From positions 1 to 64,000 of the forward strand of contig NZ_CAADFC020000012.1 in NCBI RefSeq assembly GCF_900696085.1: 64,000 bases of DNA. The letters run 5' to 3'. Position numbers and translations under genes: made by a program. The stretch's first letter is position 1; each line of letters starts with the position of its first letter. Under the pieces are notes generated by a model. That model was not told where the DNA came from. It worked only from the letters and a program-made list of their open reading frames with translations, and searched no databases. This DNA is from Bradyrhizobium ivorense (GTDB taxonomy: Bacteria > Pseudomonadota > Alphaproteobacteria > Rhizobiales > Xanthobacteraceae). Positions 17,256-26,418 of this stretch are shown here, in pieces.

Positions 17256-17897
17256 ATGACTGACACGACCTCCATCAAACACCCGGCACCGTTAACATCG
17301 GGTGATTTTACCGCCGCGGCGGAGCCGTTTGCCCTGTTTGCCGAATGGTTTGCCGAAGCTGTCAAGTCCGAGCCGAACGATCCGAACGCGATGGCGCTTG
17401 CCACCGTCGATGCCGACGGGCTGCCCGACGTGCGGATGGTGCTGATGAAGGGTTTTGATGCCGACGGTTTTGTCTTCTACAGCCACATCGCCAGCGCCAA
17501 GGGCCGCGAACTCGCCGCAAACCCCAAGGCCGGGCTGCTGTTCCACTGGAAGTCGCTGCGCCGCCAGGTGCGCATCCGCGGGCCGGTGACGCCGGTGACC
17601 GATGCCGAGGCCGACGCCTATTTCGCCACCCGGCCGAAGCAGGCGCAGATCGGCGCCTGGGCCAGCAAGCAGTCGCAGCCGCTGGAGAGCCGCTTCGCCT
17701 TCGAGCAGGCCATCGCGAAAGTCGGCGCCAGATATGTGATCGGCGAGGTGCCGCGGCCACCGGGCTGGAGCGGTTGGCGGATCACGCCGCAGCGCTTCGA
17801 GTTCTGGCACGACCGCCCGTTCCGCCTGCACGACCGGATCGAATTCCGCCGCGACGGCGCGGATGATGCATGGTCGAAGGTGCGGCTCTATCCCTGA
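17256..17897 (+). CDS. pdxH: Pyridoxamine/pyridoxine 5'-phosphate oxidase
   Basis: FMN-dependent oxidase making pyridoxal 5'-phosphate. The 213-residue protein has the FMN-binding stretch VRMVLMKGFDADGFVFYS, the family block KSLRRQVRIRGPV, and the PROSITE-like C-terminal signature (PRPPGWSGWRITPQRFEFW, arginines binding PLP phosphate). Length is typical. It is divergent from the lipoprotein gene and is followed after 60 bp by an SDR gene. Confidence 0.95.
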   Translation: MTDTTSIKHPAPLTSGDFTAAAEPFALFAEWFAEAVKSEPNDPNAMALATVDADGLPDVRMVLMKGFDADGFVFYSHIASAKGRELAANPKAGLLFHWKSLRRQVRIRGPVTPVTDAEADAYFATRPKQAQIGAWASKQSQPLESRFAFEQAIAKVGARYVIGEVPRPPGWSGWRITPQRFEFWHDRPFRLHDRIEFRRDGADDAWSKVRLYP

Positions 17898-17957
17898 CGC
17901 CCTCAGACTCCCTGACGTCATCAGACGCGCGACGCCGTTCAAAGCTGAAAGGTCGAC

Positions 17958-18710
17958 ATGCCCCCGTCATCCAACGCGCCGCGGCGCACGCTGCTCCTGA
18001 CCGGCGCCAGCCGCGGCATCGGCCATGCCACCGCGATCCGTTTTTCCTCCGCGGGCTGGCGGGTCATCACCTGCTCGCGGCACGCCTTCCCGGAAGTCTG
18101 CCCCTGGGGCGCCGGGCCGGAAGACCACATCGAGGTCGACTTCGGCGACCATGACGACACCGTTCGCGCCATCGCGGAAATCCGCAAGCGGCTGGTCAAT
18201 GACGAGTTGCACGCGCTGGTCAACAATGCGGCGATCTCACCCAAGGGCGCCGGCGGCGCCCGGCTCGGCACCATGGACACCGATGTCGAGGCCTGGCTGC
18301 ACGTCTTCCGCGTCAACTTCTTCGCCCCGATCATGCTGGCCCGCGGCCTGCTCGAGGAGCTGAAGCACGCCAAGGGCGCCGTGGTGAACGTCACCTCGAT
18401 CGCGGGCTCGCGCGTCCACCCGTTCGCAGGCGCGGCCTATGCGACCTCGAAGGCGGCGCTGGCGGCGCTGACGCGCGAGATGGCCTCCGACTTCGGCCGC
18501 GTCGGCGTCCGCGTCAACGCCATCGCGCCCGGCGAGATCGACACCTCGATCCTGTCGCCCGGCACCGAGAAGATCGTCGACCAGCAGATCCCGATGCATC
18601 GCCTCGGCACGCCGGACGAGGTCGCCAAGATCATCTACGTGCTGTGCACGGAGACCAGTTCCTACGTGAACGGCGCCGAGATCCACATCAACGGTGGCCA
18701 GCACGTCTGA
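17958..18710 (+). CDS. SDR-family oxidoreductase
   Basis: A 250-residue classical short-chain dehydrogenase. Cofactor motif TGASRGIG at about 14-21, NNAA at about 91-94, and the catalytic Ser (VNVTSIAGS) and YATSK tetrad near residues 155-166. No Gly-rich membrane part. The substrate is not evident. It lies 60 bp after pdxH in the same direction and may share its transcript. Confidence 0.88.
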   Translation: MPPSSNAPRRTLLLTGASRGIGHATAIRFSSAGWRVITCSRHAFPEVCPWGAGPEDHIEVDFGDHDDTVRAIAEIRKRLVNDELHALVNNAAISPKGAGGARLGTMDTDVEAWLHVFRVNFFAPIMLARGLLEELKHAKGAVVNVTSIAGSRVHPFAGAAYATSKAALAALTREMASDFGRVGVRVNAIAPGEIDTSILSPGTEKIVDQQIPMHRLGTPDEVAKIIYVLCTETSSYVNGAEIHINGGQHV

Positions 18711-18860
18711 GCGATGGATAGGCTGGTCTGTTCGGGGAAGGGGTCGAAGCGATCCCGGCCGCCGCCGCGGCCGCACTCCAGGGATGGCTTCACTTGGCAG
18801 GCGTAACTTGGCAGGCGTAACAACGCAAACGAGGCTTCTGCCTCTCCGAGGCGAGAGCCT

Positions 18861-19082
18861 CTAGTCTGCGTAGAACCGACGCGACTTCTTCTCGCGCGGC
18901 TGCAGCGCGATGTCGTTCAGCGCGCTGGAGCACTCGTCTTCGTTCTCACCATCAAGCAGCGCAGCGCCACAGTAGCGGCAAAGCTTCGGCGAGATCGCCT
19001 GCACCTTGCCTGAAGCGCGGTCCTGTTGATAGCGCGCAAAGTCGATGACGTTACGCCGTGGCGTTATGATTTTCGCAACCAT
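18861..19082 (-). CDS. Small CxxC protein, 73 residues, unknown function
   Basis: I do not recognise a named family. It starts at an ATG with GGAGGA upstream and has a basic N-terminus followed by CRYCGAALLDGENEDEC: three cysteines that could form part of a zinc ribbon. The C-terminus is basic (QPREKKSRRF). The longer frame to 19154 lacks a ribosome site. It stands alone between the SDR and corA; the 150 bp on its 3' side hold nothing recognisable. Confidence 0.65.
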   Translation of the reverse strand: MVAKIITPRRNVIDFARYQQDRASGKVQAISPKLCRYCGAALLDGENEDECSSALNDIALQPREKKSRRFYAD

Positions 19083-19216
19083 TGCTGTCCTCCGGCTTTC
19101 GAGGCGGGCGTTATCGCAGACAAGTTTCGCCCAAACGTTCAGCGCAACACTCAAATTTTAGCAGAGGAAATAAGGCAGTTGCCTCAATCCCAAAATGCGA
19201 CGCGCGCTTCTCGTTT

Positions 19217-19286
19217 GAGCATGATCTCCGCGCAAAGGCTCCGCGTTTGTCGCGAGCGAAAACCGCTCCACGCTTTTCCGGATCAT
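19217..19286. repeat. Dispersed palindromic repeat, GCATGATC family (copy 1)
   Basis: Ends are the inverted pair GCATGATC/GATCATGC, with the internal block CACGCTTTTCCGGATCATGC. Related copy at 46981-47025 and a partial one near 15050. It lies between corA's 3' end and the CxxC gene's 5' side. Confidence 0.7.
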
Positions 19287-19302
19287 GCCTTGAAAACAGG
19301 CC

Positions 19303-20280
19303 CTACAGCCACTTCTTCCATTTGAAGATCCAGTACGGCACGACCGCCGCGGCGAGCATGGCGACGAGCGCCAAGGGATAGCCGTGCACCCACTCCAGTT
19401 CCGGCATCACCTTGAAGTTCATGCCGTAGATCGAGGCGATCAGCGTCGGCGGCATCAGGACAACCGCCATGACCGAAAACAGCTTGATGATGTTGTTCTG
19501 TTCCAGATTGACCACGCCGAGCATGGCGTCGAGCACGAAGGTGATCTTGTTGGAGAGGTAGGAGGCGTGGTCGGTCAGCGACGAAACGTCACGCTGCATG
19601 GTCTTGAGCTGCTCGCGCATGTCCTTCGACCATTTCACCCCCTCCACCACGGCGGACAGGAAGGTGACGAGGCGGCCAATCGAGACCAGGCTTTCGCGGA
19701 CCTTCGAGGTCAGGTCGCCCTTGCGGCCTATCGCGATCAGGATTTGCGAGTACCGCTTGGCCTGGCCGTGGCGCTCGCTCTCGGGCTCGAAGATGTCGTG
19801 GGAGACCTCGTCGATGTCGGCGCCGCAGCGCTCCAGAATGTCGGCACAGCGGTCGATCACGGCATCCAGCAGTTCCATCAGCACCTGCTCGCCGGTGATG
19901 GTGGGCGCGCAGGAGCGGGCCAGCTTGTTCTCGACCAGCGCGAACGGCTTCGGCAGGTCGTAGCGGACGGTGACTAGGCGGTGGCCGGTCAGGATGAAGG
20001 TGACGGCCGTGGTGCGCGGCATGTCGGTGTCGGATTGGCACATCAGCGTCGCGGTCATGTAGCGCGCGCTGTTCTCGATATAGAGGCGGCTGGAGATCTC
20101 GATCTCCTGCATGTCTTCGCGGGTCGGAACCGCGATCCCGGCCAGCTTCTCGACCGCCCGGTCCTCCTCCACCGTCGGGTTCACCAAATCAACCCAGACC
20201 GCTGCCTCAGGCAGCGCCGCCAGGTCGTTGGTGGCGCCCTTCTTCAGGGCGAAATCGGACGGGACGTACACCGACAGCAT
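19303..20280 (-). CDS. corA: CorA-type magnesium/metal transporter
   Basis: Pentameric inner-membrane channel for Mg2+ (some homologues carry Co2+, Ni2+ or Zn2+). The 325-residue protein has a long soluble N-terminal domain and two C-terminal membrane helices (about 268-288 and 300-318) with the signature YGMNF between them. Length is normal. The ATG at 20280, with GGAG upstream, was chosen over a GTG 12 bases earlier. It has no operon partner. Confidence 0.92.
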   Translation of the reverse strand: MLSVYVPSDFALKKGATNDLAALPEAAVWVDLVNPTVEEDRAVEKLAGIAVPTREDMQEIEISSRLYIENSARYMTATLMCQSDTDMPRTTAVTFILTGHRLVTVRYDLPKPFALVENKLARSCAPTITGEQVLMELLDAVIDRCADILERCGADIDEVSHDIFEPESERHGQAKRYSQILIAIGRKGDLTSKVRESLVSIGRLVTFLSAVVEGVKWSKDMREQLKTMQRDVSSLTDHASYLSNKITFVLDAMLGVVNLEQNNIIKLFSVMAVVLMPPTLIASIYGMNFKVMPELEWVHGYPLALVAMLAAAVVPYWIFKWKKWL

Positions 20281-20620
20281 CAGGAACTCCACGAAACGGG
20301 GCGGGCAGGACCGGCGGACTTAACGCGATTCTGGTCGGCGCTTCATGACCGGCGCATTAACCGGGCATCCATATTTGTGGCGGCCAAAGGGCGGTAGCGC
20401 TGCGCCGACTCGGGCGACCGTTGCCTGTTTGCACAAAACCCGGCCCGGCGCCAGAACACTTGCGGCAAAAAAGCCACAGATCACGTCCCGCGATGCGGGA
20501 GAAGCATCTAAACGCTGGGAAGAACGGCAGGTTTCGGCAATAATGCCATTAATGGAATCGTGGCGGTTGGGGCGCGATATTGGCGCTTTGAGGCGCAGAT
20601 TTTCGATTGGAATTTAAATC
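20281..20620. other. 340-bp intergenic region between corA and L,D-transpeptidase
   Basis: No gene or strong hairpin is seen. It must hold the divergent promoters of corA and the transpeptidase gene. The palindrome CCATTAATGG (near 20547) is the only short symmetry noticed. Confidence 0.5.
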
Positions 20621-21298
20621 ATGTCGTCGCTGAAAGTTACCCTGGGTATCCTGGCCGCGGGCCTGATGCTGTCTGGTTGCATGCAGGCCACAACCTACGA
20701 GGCAACCAACACTTCGAACTTCAAGCCTCGCGACAAGGAACTGCTGGCCAAGACCACCTACGTTAAGACCCCGGTCGCCGAGCCGTTCCGCCGCGCCATC
20801 GTCGAGTATCACCGCAAGGAAGCCCCCGGTTCCATCGTGGTCGATTCCGACAACCACTACCTCTATTACGTGCTGAACGACGGCAAGGCGATCCGCTACG
20901 GCATCACCGTCGGCGAAGAGGCGATGGCCTGGTCCGGCATCGCCAAGGTCGGCAGCATGACCGAATGGCCGGCCTGGCACCCGACCCCGGGCGAAATCTC
21001 CCGCCTCGGCGTGCCGACCTTCGTCGCCCCCGGCCCGGACAATCCGATGGGCTCGCGCGCGATGTATCTCTACTCGGGCGGCAAGGACACGCTGTTCCGC
21101 ATCCACGGCACCAACCAGCCGGAATATATCGGCGCCTCGATCTCCTCGGGCTGCATCCGCATGACCAACGAGGATGTCATCGACCTCTACAACCGCGTCA
21201 AGCTCGGCACCATCGTGGTGGTGCTGGAGCCGAAGCACGGCGATAGCCCCTACAAGCCGCAGATGGCGCTGCAGGGCGGCGGCGGCGCCACCTACTGA
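20621..21298 (+). CDS. L,D-transpeptidase (YkuD-fold) lipoprotein
   Basis: Cross-links peptidoglycan stem peptides or attaches proteins to the wall. The 225-residue protein has a leader ending in the lipobox LSGC (Cys at about 20), so it is probably anchored to a membrane facing the periplasm. The catalytic domain contains HGTNQPEYIG and the SSGCIRM motif with the active-site Cys. Length is normal. It is followed by a good terminator and is convergent with the extensin-like gene. Confidence 0.93.
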   Translation: MSSLKVTLGILAAGLMLSGCMQATTYEATNTSNFKPRDKELLAKTTYVKTPVAEPFRRAIVEYHRKEAPGSIVVDSDNHYLYYVLNDGKAIRYGITVGEEAMAWSGIAKVGSMTEWPAWHPTPGEISRLGVPTFVAPGPDNPMGSRAMYLYSGGKDTLFRIHGTNQPEYIGASISSGCIRMTNEDVIDLYNRVKLGTIVVVLEPKHGDSPYKPQMALQGGGGATY

Positions 21299-21321
21299 TC
21301 CGCACACCATCGCCAACGCGA

Positions 21322-22485
21322 TCAAGGGCGCCGGCTTTGCCGGCGCTTTTTTGTTGGCTGCGATTTCGCTTCGGCTGCGCCCTTGGGTGCGGCCGCCTCG
21401 CCTGACCTTGCCGCATCCGGCTTGCCGTCGTCGGGCTTCGACGTGTCGGCCTTCGACCTTTCGTCCTTGCCGCCGTCGGATTTGGCGGCGACCTCGCGCG
21501 GCGGCGCCTCCTCGGGGCGCTCGGCCGGCAACAGCGGCGCTGTCTGCGGCAGCGGGTCATACACGTCCCACTGGCAGATCCGGTAGTTGTTGCGGCGCTC
21601 CATCAGGTCGAGATGGATGTGGTCCTCGTGATACCAGTCCGAGCCGGGACCGAGCACGGTCGAGAAGCGGGTGCAGACTGAATGCAGCACGGTCTCCCGC
21701 AAGGTGCGCGGCACGCTGCGGTCGGTCAACGAGATCGACTTGCCGTTGGCAAGGCCGAAGGCGCGCACGTCGAGCGCATTGGCGCGGCCGTGCTCGGAGA
21801 GCAGCGCGCCGGCGACCCGGTTGCGGCCGCGGCACTCGAACGAGTCGAAATTGTCGAGCACGCTGATCGCGCTGCCCTGCCCCTGCACCAGCGGCGCGAT
21901 GTCGGAACGGATCCAGTCGGCGACCGCGCTCGCCATCTTGCAGCGGAGGATCGCCGCCGGCTTCACCGCGACCTTGCGCTTGTCCGAAAGCACGATCGCC
22001 TCCAGGCGCACCAGATCCTCGCCGCCGCAGCCGCCGGCACCATGAATGTCCGGAATGCTCGGTGCGATCGCGATCTCCTCGGTCAGCGCCTGCCGGCAGG
22101 CCGAGGGCTGCGGCGCGGTGGGCTCGGCCGGCTTGGCTGTCTCAGCAGGCTTGCCGGTTTCAGCAGGCTTGGCCGCTTCGGCAGGCGCAGCCGATGGCGC
22201 CGCCTTGGCCGCAGGCGGCTCGGGCTCGGCCGCAGCCGGCGCCTCCGCCGGGCGCGGTTTTGGCAACGGCACCGCGGCGCGGCGAACGGGCGCGCGCGGC
22301 CGGTGCGGCCGTGTGCCGAACAGATCGTCCCACGGAAAGCCCGCCGAGCGACGGGCGGCGTCGGCCGGATCGGCTTGCATGCCAAGCCACAGCAGCGTGA
22401 CGGCAGCGGTAACCATTGCCGCGCGGGCGCGACCAAACGCGCCAACAGGCCATTTTCGGCTTGCTTTCTCCGCGCTACAGTTCAT
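21322..22485 (-). CDS. Extensin-like C-terminal domain protein, secreted
   Basis: A 387-residue protein with an N-terminal signal-like segment (about 20-43, ending ADAA), then a Pro/Ala/Lys-rich low-complexity stretch (~60-125). The C-terminal domain of the extensin-like family (DUF882/M15-related) follows, with GRANALDVRAFGLANG and the HEDHIHLD histidine/aspartate site. It is probably a periplasmic peptidoglycan-related hydrolase by fold, unproven. The tail beyond residue 320 is again Lys/Ala/Pro-rich. The terminator of the facing gene lies in its last codons. Confidence 0.85.
   Translation of the reverse strand: MNCSAEKASRKWPVGAFGRARAAMVTAAVTLLWLGMQADPADAARRSAGFPWDDLFGTRPHRPRAPVRRAAVPLPKPRPAEAPAAAEPEPPAAKAAPSAAPAEAAKPAETGKPAETAKPAEPTAPQPSACRQALTEEIAIAPSIPDIHGAGGCGGEDLVRLEAIVLSDKRKVAVKPAAILRCKMASAVADWIRSDIAPLVQGQGSAISVLDNFDSFECRGRNRVAGALLSEHGRANALDVRAFGLANGKSISLTDRSVPRTLRETVLHSVCTRFSTVLGPGSDWYHEDHIHLDLMERRNNYRICQWDVYDPLPQTAPLLPAERPEEAPPREVAAKSDGGKDERSKADTSKPDDGKPDAARSGEAAAPKGAAEAKSQPTKKRRQSRRP
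21328..21352 (+). terminator. Rho-independent terminator after L,D-transpeptidase
   Basis: Perfect 8-bp stem GCGCCGGC/GCCGGCGC, 3-base loop, followed by six T. It overlaps the 3' end of the convergent extensin-like gene. Confidence 0.9.
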
Positions 22486-22561
22486 GTCAGTTCCATGATT
22501 TTACTGCCGGCCGTCCAAGATGCCGGCAGATCATGCGCGAGGATTGAGGAGGGATTTGCGT

Positions 22562-24190
22562 ATGCTTGGCTTGATGCAAGACTGGCCTTTGCTGTGTCAC
22601 AAGATTATCGAGCACGCCGCGAAATATCACGGCACGCAGGAGGTGGTGACGCGGTCGGTCGAAGGTCCGATTCATCGCACCAATTACGCCGAAATCCATG
22701 CCCGTGCCCTGAAGGTCTCGCAGAGCCTGGAACGCGACGGCATCAAGCTCGGCGACCGCGTCGCCACCATCGCCTGGAACACCTGGCGCCACCTCGAGGT
22801 CTGGTACGGCATCATGGGGATCGGCGCGATCTGCCATACGGTCAATCCGCGGCTGTTTCCAGAGCAGATCGCCTGGATCGTCAACCACGCCCAGGACCGC
22901 ATCGTCATCACCGACCTGACCTTCGTTCCGGTGCTGGAGAAGATCGCAGACCAGCTGCCGAGCGTCGAGCGCTTCATCGTGCTGACCGACAAGGCGCACA
23001 TGCCGCAGACCACGCTGAAGAACGCGGTCGCCTATGAGGACTGGATCGCGGCGTCCGACGGCAAGTTCAAGTGGAAGACCTTCGACGAGAACACCGCGGC
23101 GGCGATGTGCTACACCTCCGGTACGACGGGCGATCCCAAGGGTGTCCTGTATTCGCACCGGTCCAACGTGCTGCATGCGCTAATGGCGAACTCGAAGGAC
23201 GCGCTCGGCACCTCCGCCTCGGACACAATGCTGCCGGTGGTCCCCTTGTTCCATGCCAACAGCTGGGGCATCGCCTTCTCCGCGCCCTCGATGGGCACCA
23301 AGCTCGTGATGCCCGGCCCCAAGCTCGACGGCGCTTCGGTCTACGAGCTGCTGTCGACCGAGAAGGTCACCCATACCGCCGGCGTGCCGACGGTGTGGCT
23401 GATGCTGCTGCAATACATGGCCGCCAACAATCTCAAGCTGCCGGACTTGCAGATGGTGATCTGCGGCGGCTCGGCGATGCCGCGCTCGATGATCAAGGCC
23501 TTCCTCGACATGGGCTCCCAAGTGCGCCACGCCTGGGGCATGACCGAAATGAGCCCGCTCGGCACGCTCGCCACCCTGAAGCCGCCGTTCACCACACGCA
23601 CCGGCGAGGAGCGGCTCGACATCCTGCAGACCCAGGGCTACCCGCCGTTCGGCGTCGAGATGAAGATCACCGACGATTCCGGCAAGGAGTTGCCGTGGGA
23701 CGGCAAGACCTTCGGCCGGCTCAAGGTCTCGGGTCCTGCGATCGCAAAGGCCTATTTCCGGGTCGACGCCAGCATCCTCGACGATGCCGGCTATTTCGAC
23801 ACCGGCGACGTCTCGACCATGGACGAGCACGGCTACATGCGGATCACCGACCGCTCCAAGGACGTGATCAAATCCGGCGGCGAATGGATCTCCTCGATCG
23901 ATCTGGAGAACCTCGCGGTCGGCCACCCCGCGGTGGCGGAAGCGGCTGTGATCGGTGTGCATCACCCGAAATGGGACGAGCGGCCGCTTCTGATCGTGCA
24001 GCTCAAGCAGGGCCAGAGCGCGACGCGCGAGGACATCCTGAAGTTCATGGACGGCAAGATCGCGAAATGGTGGATGCCCGACGATGTCGCCTTCGTCGAC
24101 GGCATCCCGCACACCGCAACCGGCAAGATCCTGAAGACCGCGCTGCGCGACCAGTTCAAGGACTACAGTTTTCCAAACGCCGCGGCGTGA
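22562..24190 (+). CDS. Acyl-CoA synthetase (AMP-forming), FadD-like
   Basis: Adenylate-forming ligase joining a carboxylic acid to CoA. The 542-residue protein has the P-loop YTSGTTGDPKGV, the A5 motif (HAWGMTEMSP), the A7 hinge aspartate (YFDTGDVS) and the A10 lysine (TATGKILK). Proteins with this pattern serve medium- or long-chain fatty acids. The ATG at 22562 follows GAGGAGGG; the frame opens earlier, at 22520, but that part lacks a ribosome site. It is divergent from the extensin-like gene. Confidence 0.92.
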   Translation: MLGLMQDWPLLCHKIIEHAAKYHGTQEVVTRSVEGPIHRTNYAEIHARALKVSQSLERDGIKLGDRVATIAWNTWRHLEVWYGIMGIGAICHTVNPRLFPEQIAWIVNHAQDRIVITDLTFVPVLEKIADQLPSVERFIVLTDKAHMPQTTLKNAVAYEDWIAASDGKFKWKTFDENTAAAMCYTSGTTGDPKGVLYSHRSNVLHALMANSKDALGTSASDTMLPVVPLFHANSWGIAFSAPSMGTKLVMPGPKLDGASVYELLSTEKVTHTAGVPTVWLMLLQYMAANNLKLPDLQMVICGGSAMPRSMIKAFLDMGSQVRHAWGMTEMSPLGTLATLKPPFTTRTGEERLDILQTQGYPPFGVEMKITDDSGKELPWDGKTFGRLKVSGPAIAKAYFRVDASILDDAGYFDTGDVSTMDEHGYMRITDRSKDVIKSGGEWISSIDLENLAVGHPAVAEAAVIGVHHPKWDERPLLIVQLKQGQSATREDILKFMDGKIAKWWMPDDVAFVDGIPHTATGKILKTALRDQFKDYSFPNAAA

Positions 24191-24197
24191 CAATTTA

Positions 24198-24316
24198 CCC
24201 TCTCCCCTTGTGGGAGAGGGTGCCGAGCGAAAGCGAGGCGGGTGAGGGGTTCTCTCCGCGGAGACAGACCCCTCATCCGGCGCTTCGCGCCACCTTCTCC
24301 CACAAGGGGAGAAGGG
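24198..24316. repeat. Dispersed palindromic repeat, CCCTCTCCCC family (copy 1)
   Basis: Outer arms CCCTCTCCCCTTGTGGGAG and its near complement at the far end (CTCCCACAAGGGGAGAAGGG) enclose a GTGAGGGG/CCCCTCA pair. A relative lies at 57224-57365. The remaining intergenic bases to 24434 show nothing else. Confidence 0.75.
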
Positions 24317-24434
24317 AAGAACACGCCCGCCGTGGCCCAAATCCCTTGAATTTGCCGCAGGTCCATGGTCTCACGGGGCCATTGGCGCCCGGCCTCATGG
24401 CCCGGCAAGCAGCAACCGGCAGATTTGAGCGATA

Positions 24435-25289
24435 ATGGCCCGCAGGTTTTCCGCTCCCTACCAGGAGGAACCCTTCTCCGGTCTCGCCACCTGGTCGCGC
24501 AACCTCGCTATCTTCTCCGTCGTCGCGGTCGCGGTCTCGATCATCATCGTCCGCTTCGGGTTCCTGGAGGTGAAGCCGGCGCTGGCGACGTTCTTCGGCG
24601 CGCTCGGCTGCGCCGCGCTCTCGATCCTGATCGGGCTCGGCGCCTTCGCCGCGATCTGGCAGAACGGCACCCGCGGGATGGGCCGCATCCTGCTCGCGTT
24701 CCTGATCGACGCCGCCGTGCTCGCCTACCCCGGCTACCTCGCCTATCAGTACCGCAAGCTACCGCGGATCTACGACATCACCACCGACCCGATCGACCCG
24801 CCGAGATTCGAGGCGCTGGCGCGCCTGCGCACCGGCGAGGGCACCAATCCCGCGGTCTATGCCGGCCTCTATTCGGCCGAGCAGCAGCGCCGCGCGTATC
24901 CCGATATCGAGACCGTCGAGCTCGAGATTCCGGTCGACCGCGCCTATGAGGCGACGTTGCGGCTGGTGCATCGCCGCAAGTGGCTGGTCATCGACGAGCG
25001 CGCACCGCAGCTGCCGCGCCGCATCGGCCGGATCGAGGCGGTGGCGCGCACGCCGATCATGGGGCTGCGCGAGGACGTGTCGATCCGCGTCACGCCCGAC
25101 GGCGAGGACTCGCGCGTCGATATCCGCTCGGCCTCGCGCTATTTCGACACCGATCTCGGCAGCAACGCCGCGCGGGTCAAGAAGCTGATCGAGGACATCA
25201 ACACCGCGGCCGAGAACGACAAGGACAAGCCGGCAAAGAAGGCGCCCGCTGCGCCGAAGGCGCCGCCCGCGAAGACGGTGAAGAAGTAA
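24435..25289 (+). CDS. DUF1499 membrane protein
   Basis: A 284-residue protein with three hydrophobic segments in the first ~105 residues (about 25-45, 50-75 and 83-103), then a DUF1499 domain (about 125-255; VDRAYEATLRLVHRRKWLV and RVDIRSASRYFDTDLGSNAARV). The C-terminus is Lys/Pro/Ala-rich. The domain's biochemical role is unknown. It is preceded by a repeat and followed by a long palindrome, so it is probably monocistronic. Confidence 0.83.
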   Translation: MARRFSAPYQEEPFSGLATWSRNLAIFSVVAVAVSIIIVRFGFLEVKPALATFFGALGCAALSILIGLGAFAAIWQNGTRGMGRILLAFLIDAAVLAYPGYLAYQYRKLPRIYDITTDPIDPPRFEALARLRTGEGTNPAVYAGLYSAEQQRRAYPDIETVELEIPVDRAYEATLRLVHRRKWLVIDERAPQLPRRIGRIEAVARTPIMGLREDVSIRVTPDGEDSRVDIRSASRYFDTDLGSNAARVKKLIEDINTAAENDKDKPAKKAPAAPKAPPAKTVKK

Positions 25290-25292
25290 GGC

Positions 25293-25373
25293 GGCGAATG
25301 GGGAGTGGCGAATAGCGAATAGGGAAACGCCGGCCAACCTTCCCTATTCGCTACTCCCTATTCGCCATTCGCC
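25293..25373. repeat. Long imperfect palindrome, GGCGAATGG family
   Basis: Arms built from GGCGAATGG...GCGAATAGGGAA and TTCCCTATTCGC...CCATTCGCC around a 13-base centre. It can form a long hairpin between convergent genes and may terminate both. Its right arm encodes the last five residues and stop of the metallo-beta-lactamase-fold gene. Confidence 0.8.
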
Positions 25374-26284
25374 AACCGGTACGTCCCGCCGATCACGGGA
25401 TCGCCATCGGTCGCGACGATGCCGCGTCCGACCAGGTCCTCCAGATGCGCCAGCACCGAATAGCCGGCGGCGGTGGCAAGCCGCGGATCGAGGCCGATAT
25501 AGATCGCGCGCACCATGGTCGGGATGTCGGCCTCGCCCTTGCCGAGCCGATGCAGGATCGAGGTCTCGCGCGCCCGGCGGTGACGCGCCAGGAAGCGCAC
25601 GAAACGCGGGCCTTCCGGAATCTCGGGGCCGTGGCCGGAGAAATAGAGCTGCTCGGGCCGCTGCTCCAGCCGCTCCAGCGAGGCCATGTAGTCGATCATC
25701 GAGCCGTCGGGCGGCGCCACGATCGAGGTCGACCAGCCCATCACATGGTCACCGACGAAATTGATGCTGCGCTCGGGCCAGGCAAACGCGAGATGGTTGG
25801 CGGTGTGGCCGGGCGTCGCGACCGCCTCCAGCGCGAAGCCCGCGCCTTCGACGACGTCGCCGTGCTTGACCTGCACATCGGGCCGGAAGTCGCGATCGGC
25901 ACCGGATTCCGGATTATGCTTCTCGCTCTCGAAGCGCGGCCGCGAGGCGCGGTGCGGCCCCTCGGCATAGACAGGCGCTCCGGTGGCGGCCTTGATCCGC
26001 GGCGTGTTCGGCGAATGATCGCGATGCGTGTGGGTGACCAGGATATGCGTCACGGTCTCACCCTTGACCGCATCGAGCAGCGCCTTGGCATGCGCCTCGT
26101 CGTCCGGACCGGGATCGATGATCGCGACCTTGCCGCGACCGACGATGTAGCTGACCGTGCCGGTGAAGGTGAACGGGCTCGGGTTGTTGCAGAGCACTCG
26201 GCGCACGCCGGGGCGGACCTCTTCGACCACGCCGGGCTTCAGCGGAAAATCGCGGTTGAACGGGATGTCGTCGTTGTCGGTCAT
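25358..26284 (-). CDS. Metallo-beta-lactamase-fold hydrolase (LACTB2-like)
   Basis: A 308-residue protein with the metal-binding motif THTHRDHS at about residues 96-103, further ligands in TPGHTAN and SGHGP, and a C-terminal winged-helix-like tail as in LACTB2/GloB-like hydrolases. The substrate is unknown. The ATG at 26284 follows GGGAGG; the longer frame upstream is non-coding repeat. The C-terminus LANGE and its stop lie inside a dispersed palindrome, so the end of the protein has probably been altered by it. Confidence 0.86.
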   Translation of the reverse strand: MTDNDDIPFNRDFPLKPGVVEEVRPGVRRVLCNNPSPFTFTGTVSYIVGRGKVAIIDPGPDDEAHAKALLDAVKGETVTHILVTHTHRDHSPNTPRIKAATGAPVYAEGPHRASRPRFESEKHNPESGADRDFRPDVQVKHGDVVEGAGFALEAVATPGHTANHLAFAWPERSINFVGDHVMGWSTSIVAPPDGSMIDYMASLERLEQRPEQLYFSGHGPEIPEGPRFVRFLARHRRARETSILHRLGKGEADIPTMVRAIYIGLDPRLATAAGYSVLAHLEDLVGRGIVATDGDPVIGGTYRLANGE

Positions 26285-26299
26285 GGTGACCTCCCTGGC

Positions 26300-26406
26300 G
26301 TCATTCCGGGGCAGCCCGACAGGGCTGAACCCGGAATCTCGAAGTGAGGGAAAAGAATGCGGCGCGAGATTCCGGGTTCGATGCTGACGCATCGCCCCGG
26401 AATGAC
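26300..26406. repeat. Dispersed palindromic repeat, GTCATTCCGGGGC family (copy 1)
   Basis: Begins GTCATTCCGGGGC and ends GCCCCGGAATGAC, with internal complementary segments around GAACCCGGAATC/GATTCCGGGTTC. A short relative lies at 27718-27757. Confidence 0.78.
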
Positions 26407-26418
26407 GGTGCAAGAGAC

